From NCBI GenBank assembly GCA_020284085.1, contig JACEVL010000410.1, positions 310,001 to 374,000 of the forward strand: 64,000 nucleotides of DNA. The letters run 5' to 3'. The DNA comes from Aporrectodea caliginosa. Lineage: Eukaryota > Annelida > Clitellata > Crassiclitellata > Lumbricidae. The position numbers were made by a program, and so were the translations under genes. The notes beneath the pieces are model-generated. The model saw only the letters and a list, made by a program, of their open reading frames with translations. It was not told the DNA's origin and ran no database searches. Positions 21,850 to 32,205 of this stretch are shown here, piece by piece; position 1 is the stretch's first letter, and every line of letters starts with the position of its first letter.

Positions 21850-24800
21850 CTATTTAGTATGCCTACAGTTGCACTTGCACAGTGGGGAACAATCCAGATT
21901 TGCTTTTCCACATTTGCAGTTGGAGCAGTCTCTTTTGCAGGAGCATTTGAACAATTCCCTGCATGATCGGGAGACCTCTGGAATTGTCATCCAGATTGGT
22001 AACCATTTATCTGAAACTTTGTTCCATGCATAATCCTGTGCAGATGGAACCACTTGTTGTGTTTGTGTACTGGTCGTCCAGATTCCTGCTTGATACACTG
22101 CCCGTCGGATATGCTGAAGTAACGCATCCCTGGTGGGTGGCAGTTTGTCCATTGCTCGATTCTTCTGACAGAAGAGTTCTCTTCTTGTCTCGTTGACCGT
22201 GGACAAATGACTGGTTCTGTCATAGAGAACGACAGTAAGTCTTTCGAGTCTCTGGAATGGATCAGCGTCGACATCCAGGTGCTGGAATGGATGACTGGCC
22301 AGATACACAAATGTATCAGTAACGTCTTTATATGCCTGCCATGCCTGCCAAACCGACTTCTTCCTCTTACCTCTGAAGGCAGATGTTGTATCACACCCCG
22401 AAAATGAGTGAAACACAGGTAATGCTCGTGATTGTTGCTCCCCAGGCTTGCACAGATGGCGTTGATGTGGTAAAACCTGTAATTCTTGCCCATGCCAAAG
22501 GCTACCCAGATATCGATCAGAGGTTGGGTTACTATCAGATCATGGAATGTGCCAACAAGGATGACTACAACATCTGTGTCAACAGTACGCACATGGAAAG
22601 TCTTTGCCCCTTGCTCCAGTGCATGCACTATATGAACAACAATCCTGGTGTCTGCCTCTTCATGATTGCAGTTTTGCATGGGGATGGTGGAACCAATGGA
22701 TGATACAGCTTTCCCTGATGTAACATATACGGCTTTGTCTGGTGGCCAGTTGAACTCTACAACCTTTGAAGACAAAAAGGCAAACAACTCCTTCTTGTTC
22801 ATCGAGTCGCGAAGAAAGTCCATCCAATTGCGCGGTAGTTTGGTGTGACCAGACACTTTCCTGCGCACACCATCGCCTCTCTTTTCCCTGGTAGACTCCT
22901 TCAAACTGTCTGGGATGTACGTGTCCCAGACAATGTCCAACCTTGAAGTATCCTGCAGCTGCTTCTTAAGATAAGGTAAAAATACCTTGTCTGCATATTG
23001 ATGAAAGGAGCCGACGCTGGTAGTGGGCAGACAGTGGACGATGACGGCACCATCCAGTACTTTGCAGTCGCAGGCTGAAGGTGGCTCTGACTGCCCAGGT
23101 TGCTCAAGACATTGCAGCAAGTCAGACTTAGTGCCTGGTAAATGAAGCTTGCCGAAGTCTGAGAGAGAAGGAGGGAAGGACTGTATCTCATGTGCGAAAA
23201 ATTCCTCCAAATCGCCATCCCGGTTCTGCATAGATATATACAGCTGACCAAACAGTGCCACATTGTTCTGAAGCACTTTGATCTTCTTCCCCTCCTTAGA
23301 TGTTGCTTTGTACTTGTTTCTCTTGAAGAGTGCAAGGGAATTCCTCTTGATTGGGTCATGTATGGAGTGGGTTCGCGAAACAAGCACATTCTGAACGAAG
23401 TCCTGATACTGATTCCTGCCTACGTCCTCCAAGGTGCGCACTGTAACTACCACAGACTCGTCTGTGCAGTTGCGACTATCAAGAGTTAGCAGATCTGGAA
23501 AATCGTCCAAGAAAGGATTGCCCATCTGCCGGATGGTTTCAGATAAGCTGACGACCTGTCGCTGGAAGTTCTTCTGTGATGAGAGACCCTGTTCATGGTG
23601 ACGAAAGTTCTCCGGATTCTCTATGTCATCATCCGGAAGGTATTCTTCCTCGAACTGCATCAGCATTTTTGCCATCTCCGGCCCCGACAACATCCATCGT
23701 CGGAAAGCAACAGGATTTTGCGTGAGCCCAACAGCACCACCCAAACCTTTCACATTCTTGTTTTCCTGTTCGTGGGCTTGATCAAATGGAATTGCCGAGA
23801 AGTTATTGGTTGTTTTAGAAATGACCCAATGAGAACACTTCTCAAACTCATCCTTGATAGTGTCAGGCAAGGACTTCATGTCTCTGATGTGAACAGGCAT
23901 CCATCTGGAGTAGTTCACATGATCCAAGGCAAAGAACAGCGGTGTGAGTTCCTCCAACACTTCGACATACAGGTCAAAATTCTTCTCCCTGTGAGCCCTA
24001 ACGAAAATAAGAATGAGGGTTTCATACTTCATGATCAAGTCCCAATACATGAAAGTTGGACTCCTCTTCTTCATTTCGTTTCTCCAAGCCGCGGCAGACT
24101 TTTCGTCCGTGTGGCCCTCGCTGAGCAATAAAGCCTCTTGTTGAAGATTGTGTAGGGCCAAGAGAGTTACTTGATGTGCATGCCTGGTTCGAGTTAAATG
24201 TGCTGCCTTCAGATATGAGTCAGCCATACCAGAGGATGCTACGTCTGCCTCTGTTATGGCTGTAGTCCACCCAGAGCCCTCCAAGATATCCCCCAGTGTG
24301 TTCCAGAGGGCCATCTCCGTATGCAGTCCACCTAGCATAACCACATGCACTCTCTCACCATGAGTGTCTGGCCATCTCCACTGTACGAACTTAGCTAGGG
24401 CAAACAGAGGCTGGTCAAATTCAGTGACTGGGATCTGTCCTGGATTCAGGAAATGAACAGCTTGTCTAACGACGTCCATGCCATGTTTGATCATAGCCGG
24501 AGTGGCAGATTTCTCATAGAACAGAGGAAGTAATGCACACAGAGCTGGAGAGTCTTCCATCGGAGGTAGCATAGAGGCGTGATATGCAGCCCATGCAATG
24601 GCATCTTCACTGGTGAGCTTTTCTGTCTGCAGACGTTGCAGTGCATGCTCGAGCCAACGCCGTTCTCTGGTTCTGGCCTGATCTAAGCAGCGCTGTAGAG
24701 GGAACACGTCACATTCTGGCACAGCAACATCAGTGGTCTTGAAAGCTACCGCTGGTACAGACGCATAGCTGTCAGGAAGAGAGTGCTTTTCTTTGCCAGA

Positions 24801-26300
24801 AGGTGGTATTATAATGGATGGTCTACTCTTCCCAGGTTCTGTCTTGGTTGGCATCTGGAAAAGGCTGATTCCAGTGCCATGAAATGAAGTCAAGGACGTA
24901 GTCGAGCTGGGGTTGTGGTCGAGGTTGTCCAGGGCGCCAACAGTGAACAACCCTTTCCGGAAACAAGCAGGAGACACCACTCCATCTTCTGCAAATCTTT
25001 CGCAAGCAGAAGTGCCAATCCAATCTTCAATCTCCACAATCCTATCATATGAAATGCTGATGCCCATGTGGTATAACTGCTGGATGAGTTTCTTGCTTCT
25101 GGTAAGTGCATGCACATTGATGCCAATGTAGATGGGGAGGGGTGGTTCACGCTCCGTAGTGTGTCTGGTCTTCGAAGCAGTATTAGAAGCTCTTTTCTTT
25201 GTGTTGTAAACGATGCTCTGACCAATCGTGAGACAAGCCTGAGATTCCTGTTTGTACTGATCTTTCAAGTTCGGACCATTCAATATCATGGAAACAAGAT
25301 ACTTCAGGCTTGCAGGCAGTGAGTCTTCTTGGCATTCTCGTGGGAAACTACCAGTGAATTTGAAGCCTTGATGGCTTCTGATGTCTTTCCTTACTATTGC
25401 AGCCGCTTTGGCCAGGATAACAACATCTTCTGAAAAGTCTCGAATCTTAAGAGCTTCCTTTAACATATCTCTCAGGCCTTCCTTGAAAATAAGAAGAGTG
25501 TTTTCCCCATCATGCTGTTCTTGGGCCTCTGTGAAGCGTTCTAGCAATTGACACTTCAATCTGGTCTTGTTGATTAGTTTCTTGATGCCCAGTTCCTCTA
25601 GACGATTCACATACATAGAGTGAAGCTCAGATAACTTGAAGAGAAGAACTCCAGACTTCACCGATTTGTCAATGTAACTTGCCAGTTCTACAAATGCCCG
25701 ACACTCATTCATTTTCTCATCTGTGTTTTCTTGTTTTTGGCTTGCCTTGCGAGTTAGACTACGGTAGCGATTTCTCAGCACGACCAGACACGCCAGATGG
25801 TATTTTGCCTCCGATGCTATAAGGTCACCCCCAATTATTCTAGCAATAAGGTGTGTGTCATTTAGCTCTGTGATCATGGCCCGAATATTTTGGTCGGCAT
25901 CAAATGTTGAAACGTCATGTAGAGCGCCTTCCTCTTTTCCCTTCTCGCAGAACAAGCACATTCGAATGTCCATTGCGTAGCGCTTATTGGGTCTCTTCTC
26001 TCCATCATCACTAGTTTGCTGTCTCCTAACAACCTTTTCCAACTTTGAATTATTGAACTTCAGATGACAAGATTTGTGCCATGAAGCCGAATGAGAAGCA
26101 AAATTGGTAGCAGTTTCATCACTTCCAAAACAGAGTTCCACTGGGAGAGCACCAATAGCTTGGAATTGTTCTACGTTGTTTAGGAATCTTGTGTAGGCAG
26201 CTGTTTTGTCACCACTGGTTTTCAAGCTTAATAAAGGACATTTCAATTGTTCAGCAGTGTCTTTTTGACAAATCACGCAGCGATCCCATTTTAGATCCAT
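21850..26300 (-). CDS. Academ-type transposase with XPG-like nuclease, one frameshift
   Basis: ATG at 26300 opens a 1,437-codon frame. The true C-terminus (through TAG at 21850) is in another frame, and the switch fits one missing base in the C-run at 22440-22443. Order of features: two Zn-binding CxxC...HxxC modules (C8/C11-H75/C78 and C115/C118-H168/C171); conserved blocks DNLDHNPSSTTS (about 458), GGLHTEM (about 657) and DQAHEQENKNVKG (about 843); XPG-N-like DIVWDTYIPDSLK (about 1125); XPG-I-like HEEADTRI (about 1212), DTDVVV (about 1238) and GCDTTSAF (after the frameshift, about 1300). The C-terminus is a Cys cluster (CSCKRDCSNCKCG...CKCNC). An XPG-like nuclease plus a Cys8-type finger is the published hallmark of Academ transposons. 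It probably cuts the 853-bp ends. Without a correction or recoding event the product lacks the third acidic motif and the Cys cluster. Confidence 0.75.
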
Positions 26301-26614
26301 GTTGAATCACACACTACAAATATCCCGAAAGAATTCTACATTAAATACACAATTTGTACACACTGAAATTTATAACGTTGATTAGTGAAATTATCGTAAT
26401 CCTGACATATAGATATATTTTCAAATTCGATGAATGTAAGTTTTCGTCTGCTTTTAGCGTTGATGTAAACACATGTACAACATAGATAAGATATAAATTT
26501 TCAATCTTTGAAATAAATAAGTAAGTGAGTGTGTATTCCTATTATTCTCAATAGCACTGACATGAAACAATGTAATGTGCGACAAATCGGTTTGTCCTGA
26601 AATTTGTTTCCACA

Positions 26615-27467
26615 TGTAAGCTCGTCTTTTTATGACTACTGTTACTTGATACACGCTATATTTCGTCATGTACGTCGGCATGCTGCAATTTTGGTGTTTT
26701 ACATAAAAATGTTCATAAATTTCAGAGTGATCCTAAGACAATCTGAGGTTATTTTAAGATGAAAAAGGTAAATTTTTAGAGGAAAATGTCTGAAAATGGC
26801 TAAAACTCAGCCAAATGTTGTTTTATTTTGCTGATTCTGTGTAATTGTCATTTTTCCGTGATTTTGACCTTTTGACCTTGAAATGACCTTGGGTTAATTT
26901 CAAGGTCAAAGGTCAAAATTAACAGAGAACTGCCATAACTCTGACTCAACCAGATTGAGCAAAATGTCTGAAAATGGCTAAAACTCAGCCAAATGTTGTG
27001 TTATTTTGGTGATTCTGTGTCATGGTCATTTTTCCTTGATTTTGACCTTTTGACCTTGAAATGACCTTGGGTTAATTTCAAGGCCAAAGGTAGAAATCAA
27101 TGCAGAACTACCATAACTAATAATTATCCAGATGAAGAAATATTTGACCTAGCTATTGCCAATTTTCTCTTGATTTTGACCTTTTGACCTTGAAATGACC
27201 TTGAATTATGTTAGCCTTCTAGTTTTATGCCTTTCTCTGATGTAGTCCTTACTGTTCCGATCAAATAGGTACAAGAATGACCCAGATAGAATAATATTTA
27301 GCTGAGTTGTGGCCTTTTCCCTTGAGTTTGACCTTTTGACCTTGGTTTTTCGTGTTTTACATAAAAACGCTTATTAATTTCAGAGGGCTCCTATTCCAAC
27401 TTTACTCAGTAGACCATAACGGATCTTCATGCCAAATTTGGTGCTTTTATCCGCCCGGTAACGATAA
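26615..27467. repeat. Right 853-bp terminal inverted repeat of Academ-like element
   Basis: Mirror of 20955-21807, ending CGGTAACGATAA. Beyond it, weak similarity between the two flanks continues outward (GTGGCTTAG on both sides, with an ATAGT further out). The true termini may therefore lie slightly outside, or a related insertion sequence context is shared. The 314 bp between this repeat and the transposase ATG is AT-rich and would hold the promoter. Confidence 0.95.
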
Positions 27468-27681
27468 CGTTGAAATTCAGCGCTAAGCCACTGGACTATC
27501 ACTGCAAGTTGCCATAGCGCGTCAAACGGTCGAACGAGTCTTACAAGAATATTCTCGAATTTTAATTTTATAATTTATAAGGCTACGATTCTTTCGAATT
27601 TCTTTGACTTCGAGCGCTATTTATTTGATTTATACAATTGAAGACTGCTAACGAAACGATATTTGACAGAATAGTTCGTCA

Positions 27682-28293
27682 TTGACGGTAAATTTTAATT
27701 GTTTAAAGCTTAAATCTGAACCTTATGTCCGCCTTATTTCTCTAGATTTCTCCAAGGCCTTTGATACAGTTAGGCACTCTTACTTGGCCGATCAACTGGC
27801 CTCTCTATCTATACCTGTTAATATCTTCAACTGGATTCTCTCCCTCTTGAGCAATCGTAGTCATTGCACCAAGTTCCGCGGCGTGATCTCTTCCTTGGCT
27901 CACATCAATGCTAGTATAATACAGGGTTCTCGCATGGGCCCAGCAAACTTCTTAGTGGCCATCTCTGGTCTAAAACCTCTCCACAGCTTCAATTATATCT
28001 TCAAATACGCTGATGATTGCTATCTTTTGATCTTGGCTTCAAATATCTCCACCACGGAAGCAGAATTAGATCATATTAGTGCCTGGGCTCGCAAATGCAA
28101 TCTCCACCTAAACCATTCTAAATCTAACGAAATTATTTTGACCAGACCAAATGTGAATCTTGAACAAGGTCCTCCAATTATACGTGGTATAAAAAGGGTC
28201 ACATCCCTGAATATATTGGGTATCGAGATTTCCGCAAAGTTCGGTTTTTCCTCCCATATCCAAAAGATTTGTGTACGGGCCAAGCAATCTCTC
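27682..28293 (+). pseudogene. Non-LTR reverse transcriptase, 5' part (interrupted)
   Basis: Reads as the finger/palm part of a LINE ORF2 polymerase: SLDFSKAFDTVRHSYL (motif A), QGSRMGPANFLVAIS (motif B) and KYADDCYLL (motif C, catalytic YADD), then a LGIEIS thumb-type segment. No endonuclease domain or true start lies upstream, because the Academ-like element ends only 200 bp away. A hAT-like element breaks the frame after codon 204, inside QSLH. The same gene resumes at 29320. The element is dead, but the catalytic Asp residues are still present. Confidence 0.85.
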
Positions 28294-28726
28294 CATAGAA
28301 CGAGTATGCGCATATTACGAATATTAAAAATGTTAAAACTTGACGAATATTGACGAATATTAAAACTGGCCAACGAATATTAATTTTTTTATTTTTTTAG
28401 TTCTTTTAATTCTTAATTCTTCAAAATCCGGGATTAATTGTAAAAAAATCAGTGCCAAAATATGCATAAGAACAGTTATATATTAGAGTTAGTCATCTTA
28501 TAATCAGTAACTTCACTTGGTTTATTGTTCGAAGTCTCAAAAGGCTATGCGGGCCGGGGCCGATCATGCGACATTCACATTTTTGGCGCCCAAATTATGA
28601 CTCAGCTCCCGCTATTCCCTATCCCTCAGCACTATAAGCGCATCATTTGAAAGTGAGACTGGAACATAATAATTATACTGGGCGCGTGGATTTCAGAGAT
28701 GGGACAGAGAACGCAGAGAGACAGAC

Positions 28727-28759
<33 letters not shown>

Positions 28760-28800
28760 GAGAGACAGAGAGATCGTAGAGAGACAGACAGAGACAGACT

Positions 28801-28897
<97 letters not shown>

Positions 28898-29311
28898 CTG
28901 AATCGGTTCATCTATTTTGACATTTTGACCTAATAAGCCTAGGCGTGTAACATTACACATGTACAAACAAATTTAATGCCAGTTGTCTGAGGACACTTTT
29001 GGGATGACTGGTGGCAATTTGTCACCAGTCATCCCATGCAAAATATAAACAGGCAAAAACATCCGTCACTCCGACAGTCTGTTTACCAGCATACCATGCA
29101 GCTTACGGACCACAGCACTATGTACAGCGCCGCAAAACCACTGCACATTATACTTAAATTAGTACTCTTAAATTAAATTAGTTCGTAAACAAAGCGGAAA
29201 CAGTGACGTTATCAACGAATATTTACGAATATTTACGAATATTAAAAATGACCCAATATTCACGAATATTTACGAATATTAAAGTCTGAAGTCACGAATT
29301 CTCGTTCTATG
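28294..29311. mobile_element. hAT-like element inside the LINE, 8-bp TSD AATCTCTC
   Basis: Ends CATAGAACGAG and CTCGTTCTATG form an 11-bp inverted repeat, flanked by perfect 8-bp duplications AATCTCTC (28286-28293 and 29312-29319). Removing the element rejoins the LINE codons (...QSLHAHRIL...). Subterminal TACGAATATTTACGAATATT repeats occur at both ends. The core holds an (AGAC)n, (GT)n and (GA)n compound microsatellite at about 28700-28893. There is no transposase. Confidence 0.8.
28700..28893. repeat. Compound (GACA)n (GT)n (GA)n microsatellite
   Basis: GACAGACAGACA units, then about 30 GT dinucleotides at 28803-28864, then about 14 GA dinucleotides. It lies wholly inside the hAT-like element, so it expanded after that insertion or was carried in by it. 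Confidence 0.95.
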
Positions 29312-29319
29312 AATCTCTC

Positions 29320-29855
29320 CATGCCCATCGTATTTTAATCTCGCATGGGCTCTTGGGAGTCAGGCTTTATGATGTGGTCCGGTCCACCACTGTCAACCAA
29401 ATGCTTTATTGTTCCCAAGTGTGGTGGGGCTTCGCCAGCAAACAGGAACGTGACTCTCTAAGTGCTGTGGTCCGCAAGCTAGTAGGTACGCTTTGGCTTC
29501 CTACCCAAATCTTTCCCTACTTTTGAGGAACTCTGTAAAAAGCCGACCAAGACCTTTTTAGAAATATCTTAAATAATCCTGGACATATCCTTCATTACCT
29601 ACTACCCTCTGTCCTATATACTGGTCACGCATGATCTGCGCCCACGCTCACATAACCGTGTTCTTTCTAGATTTGATTCCCTCACCAGACGCGGTTTCCT
29701 GGCTAGGATGTTGTACAGCTAGGCCATAGTGTTTTTCAGTTTACTATTAACTAACTTTTCCGCTACTATTTGATAACTTTGTATAACTTTGTATGTATAC
29801 AGCGCCGTGCGTTTGCCAGCGTTTAATAAAGAACACACTTACTTACTTACTTTTT
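29320..29855 (+). pseudogene. Non-LTR reverse transcriptase, 3' part and tail
   Basis: Continues the LINE broken at 28293: HAHRILISHGLLGVRLYD, then VNQMLYCSQVWWGFASKQER and VVRKLVGTLWLP, after which frameshifts and stops appear. The element ends with AATAAAGAACACACTTACTTACTTACTT at about 29823-29851. A short tetramer tail of this sort is typical of CR1/Rex-like LINEs. Confidence 0.75.
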
Positions 29856-30089
29856 TCATCAGAGTTCTTGACAATCTCTGGATCGAAAATTTCAGCGCTT
29901 AGGCCTAAGCTGCTGGAAGCCTGGAACCAGTCGATAGAAGGAGAAGATGAATCTCGCACGCAAGTCGAACAGATAACAAAGAATTTAAACTGAAATAAGA
30001 AGTTGGCCCAATCGTTACTTCAATCTTTCGGTTACTCCGTTTCGCCCAATAGTTAATCTTTGCATAAAGACTTAGTTTTAGACCTAGAC

Positions 30090-30612
30090 CAGTGTTTCTT
30101 AACCATGTGTTCGACCGAACCTCTGGGGTTCGGTGAGCCAGTTCCAGAGGTTCGGCAGAGGTCCTCTGAAATATATACGCTAAAAGCAACTATTACCCTT
30201 TTCTTATATATTTATACCACATTTTGTTACAATTTTATATTTTCTTTTGTTCCCATTAGTTAAAACGGCGTTCCGGTACCTTTTTTCAGCCATTAAAAAT
30301 AATTTAGTTAATTAAACATTTTAATAAGAAATTATATAAAATTATTTAGATACTTTAATTTAATGTAAGTGCTTTCAGTGTTTATTGATACAGATATGTA
30401 TGAAACAGAAATATTGGCATAAAATATGCCCCTATGATTGTTCTGAATTTGTTGAGTTCCGGAACCTTTTTTTCTAGAAAAAAAGCACTGCAATTTTATA
30501 TTTTCTTTTGTTCCCATTAGTTAAAAAATTATTGTTCAAACTTGAGGGGTTCGGTGAGTGGTCATGGATATCTCTTGGGGTTCGGCTCCCTTGAAAAGGT
30601 TAAGAACCACTG
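30090..30612. mobile_element. hAT nonautonomous element, CAGTGNTTCTTAACC ends
   Basis: Left end CAGTGTTTCTTAACC and right end GGTTAAGAACCACTG are inverted, and the flanks ACCTAGAC and ACTTAGAC form an 8-bp duplication with one mismatch. Subterminal GGGGTTCGGTGAG appears near both ends. The 523-bp interior is AT-rich and noncoding. CAGNGNTTCTYAACC ends are a classic hAT type. Confidence 0.8.
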
Positions 30613-30983
30613 ACTTAGACTTAGGCGCAGCCTTTGAGAAGTCTAGTACTACATGTAAAGTTAGATAAAATTGGACAAGGCAAGGTGAGAGACAACAAAT
30701 TAGAGGTGAAGATATGTAAGTCAAGATGAGGTACAGAGCTAGCGCTATAGGATTTTACTTAATGATCGAAGGAACCAATGGAAGTAAGTAAGTAAGTTAG
30801 TGTAGGCTTAAACATAAGTGTTACCTTAAATCTCTGGATGCCGCAGAATCACATTGGTCTTTTCTTATTTACCTATCTGAGGCTATTTCAAAGCAAGCAG
30901 GCACTGTCTTTGCAGATTTGGAAGACTGTTCTGGAGCAGTCTTCCATTAAAAAGTGTGAAACATTTTAAAACTATCCTGTATG

Positions 30984-31018
30984 CATACATACATACATAC
31001 ATACATACATACATACAG
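30984..31018. repeat. (CATA)n microsatellite
   Basis: About eight perfect CATA tetramers. Confidence 0.9.
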
Positions 31019-31259
31019 GGCCGGATTAACCACGGTGCTGATTGTGCTGCAACAAAGCCGTAATCCAACACGATCTCGTAAATTCATTTCCCTTGTGATG
31101 ACGTTTGAGATAAGGCTTGGCGTTGTAATTGTAGATGTGACTGAACATTTATATAGCGCCGCTACCAGAGCGAAACATGAGGGACGCTCTTTTCGCTAGC
31201 CTATGTGATGATAGATGTCATTAAGGCCTACACTTTTACATCTGTTAAATAGCAGAACA

Positions 31260-31560
31260 ATTGTACTGTATTGTATTTATAAATTTATGAAGCGCCTCTC
31301 ACAGTGAACACCAATCAGAGGCGCTCCCAGTGTGAGAGACACCGAGCGAAACATTGTAACACGAACAATGCACAGTAAAGTAGAAGGTTCATCAGGGGCA
31401 ATCCGATGCGCACAAGTGGAATCAAATAACGGATTCTCATCAACAATACACTAGATTACACTATGTGTCGCATAATATAGCGCCTTTTGAGTCTGCTACT
31501 TCACATGACTATTTAGCTCGTCTAATTGTTTAAGTCCGTTTTAAGATAATTTGAAAGTGT
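31260..31560 (-). mobile_element. LINE tail fragments, reverse orientation
   Basis: On the minus strand GAGCGCCTCTGATTGG and GAGGCGCTTCATAAATT near 31336-31288 match the tail design at 6789-7096. A second AAAAGGCGCTATATTATGCG near 31490-31470 matches the tail at 7949-8150. No ORF2 codons are readable. The following 31560-32050 shows no recognisable gene. Confidence 0.45.
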
Positions 31561-32062
31561 TTGCTGAAGAGAATTAAATGCAACAGCACGTACATACAGC
31601 GGAAGAGTGTTTCAAGAGGAAGATCCGAGACATGAGACACGAGAGTCGGCTCAAGTTGATGGACGGAAGCGCTGCACCTGCATGGCTTCACGAGCAGCTG
31701 AGCGCAACGATCGTTGACCTGCTTGACCTTACATATAATTATGTAGGCTATGTCAGGGCGTGCCGACAAAGCCTTAATAGTGCACTAGTGCATCTATTAT
31801 ATGTAGCTTAATCCCTTTTATAATGACAAGCTGTAATAAATATCGCTAGGTGACGGTAACGTAAAGTGTCCATTTATATTGCATGAATATTGAAAAAAAT
31901 CAATCAACGTCCTTGCGACAAAAGGAAACCAAACAAGGCTCCATCGCAGGGGAATCTTGTACTTTATTCTTTTCTGTAATGATACTGCAATCTGTCATAA
32001 CGTGTAATAATATTAATCTTCGTGGATTTCCTGTGTTTCTTTAGGTACCGGTGAGGCGACGG

Positions 32063-32205
32063 AGGCGATATGGGATGGGTGTGACGAGATTGAGGCGAGA
32101 AGGCATGGGTGTGACGAGATTGAGGCGAGAAGGAATGGGTGTGACGAGATTGAGGCGAGAAGGAATGGGTGTGACGAGACTGAGGCGAGATTGTGATGGG
32201 TGTGG
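32063..32205. repeat. 30-bp tandem repeat, four copies
   Basis: Unit ATGGGTGTGACGAGATTGAGG plus CGAGAAGGA, repeated four times with three or four substitutions. Further purine-rich repeats (GGGATGAGAATGAGGATGAG) follow at 32415-32575, with AAGAAGGGGCAGA shared between units. The region lies in the loop between the two arms of the large inverted duplication. Confidence 0.85.

Noticed and set aside
27485..27515. tRNA-derived SINE promoter (A-box-like TAGTCCAGTGG on the minus strand)
   Set aside because: No B-box at suitable spacing and no SINE body. More likely outer sequence of the Academ-like element or its target.
32063..32205. CRISPR array
   Set aside because: Four contiguous 30-bp repeats without spacers in a metazoan context; an ordinary minisatellite.
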